Positions 40,179-40,181 of a DNA stretch of 40,181 nucleotides are shown piece by piece. Numbering within the stretch: the first letter of the stretch is position 1; each line of letters starts with the position of its first letter. The notes under the pieces are model-generated. The model was not told where the DNA came from. It worked only from the letters and a program-made list of their open reading frames with translations, and did no database searches. The DNA comes from a virus: positions 1-40,181 of the IMG/VR virus record IMGVR_UViG_3300037069_001029. The stretch is one strand, 5' to 3'. The position numbers and the translations under genes are program-made.

Positions 40179-40181
40179 CTC
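40097..40181 (+). CDS. gp4-like gene, 5' end only (duplicate from circular overlap)
   Basis: 28 codons identical to the start of the gene at 40-744, cut by the window end. It is not a second gene but the same one met again on the circle; the final three bases differ and are probably artefactual. Confidence 0.85.
   Translation, partial: MSYPASKLITNSYYLSGVVARDLQSVSA

Overview
The window looks like one complete, circularly permuted genome of a P22-like, short-tailed (podovirus-type) dsDNA bacteriophage. A 118-bp sequence at positions 4-121 recurs exactly at 40061-40178, so the ends close into a circle of 40,057 bp. That fits headful packaging from a concatemer. Base use is AT-rich outside the fibre genes. 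The host cannot be read from the sequence. The P22-type morphogenesis set and the style of the accessory genes are most familiar from phages of Gammaproteobacteria, but this is inference.

Layout, following the circle. (1) Late structural block, plus strand, from about 31.6 kb through the junction to 18.1 kb: terminase small and large subunits, P22-type portal, two small unknowns, scaffold, P22-type coat, a probable head/tail surface protein, gp4-like and gp10-like tail accessory factors, a needle/fibre-like protein, three proteins in the positions of ejection proteins gp7/gp20/gp16, an unusually large fibre cassette (6.8-16.8 kb, seven ORFs), and a lysis cassette (GH24 lysozyme, holin-like protein, coiled-coil membrane protein). 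(2) Minus-strand early block, 24.8 down to 18.1 kb: small unknowns, a probable annealing protein, SSB, a zinc-ribbon protein, a tRNA-Ser-like gene with a disrupted anticodon arm, a DUF6948-like gene followed by five tandem glycine-rich paralogues, an SAA-repeat protein, and small genes including a possible Tad2/DUF2829-like one. (3) Control region, 24.8-26.1 kb: a Cro-like repressor divergent from the early block, a terminator, a strongly structured 55-nt element and a short minus-strand operon. (4) Plus-strand replication block, 26.1-30.3 kb: a replication-initiator-like protein with a serine tract, a primase-helicase, small zinc-binding proteins and twin 42-aa membrane proteins, closed by a terminator. 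(5) A ribbon-helix-helix regulator divergent from a VRR-NUC nuclease, followed by small genes leading into terminase.

Working together: the Cro-like and RHH proteins probably switch the divergent early promoters. SSB, the annealing protein, primase-helicase and VRR-NUC nuclease handle replication and recombination. Terminase, portal, scaffold and coat build and fill the head; gp4/gp10-like factors plug it; the ejection proteins and fibres deliver the genome; the lysis cassette releases progeny. No integrase, excisionase or CI-type repressor was recognised, so a virulent lifestyle is likelier than a temperate one, although unrecognised early genes leave this open.

The most unusual parts are the tRNA-like gene with a 15-nt anticodon-arm insertion that resembles its own 3' flank, the five-member glycine-rich array whose leader sequence is a fossil of the DUF6948 gene's 3' end, the structured RNA element beside the Cro-like gene, the in-frame nested RHH start, and the large multi-gene fibre cassette in place of a P22-type tailspike.
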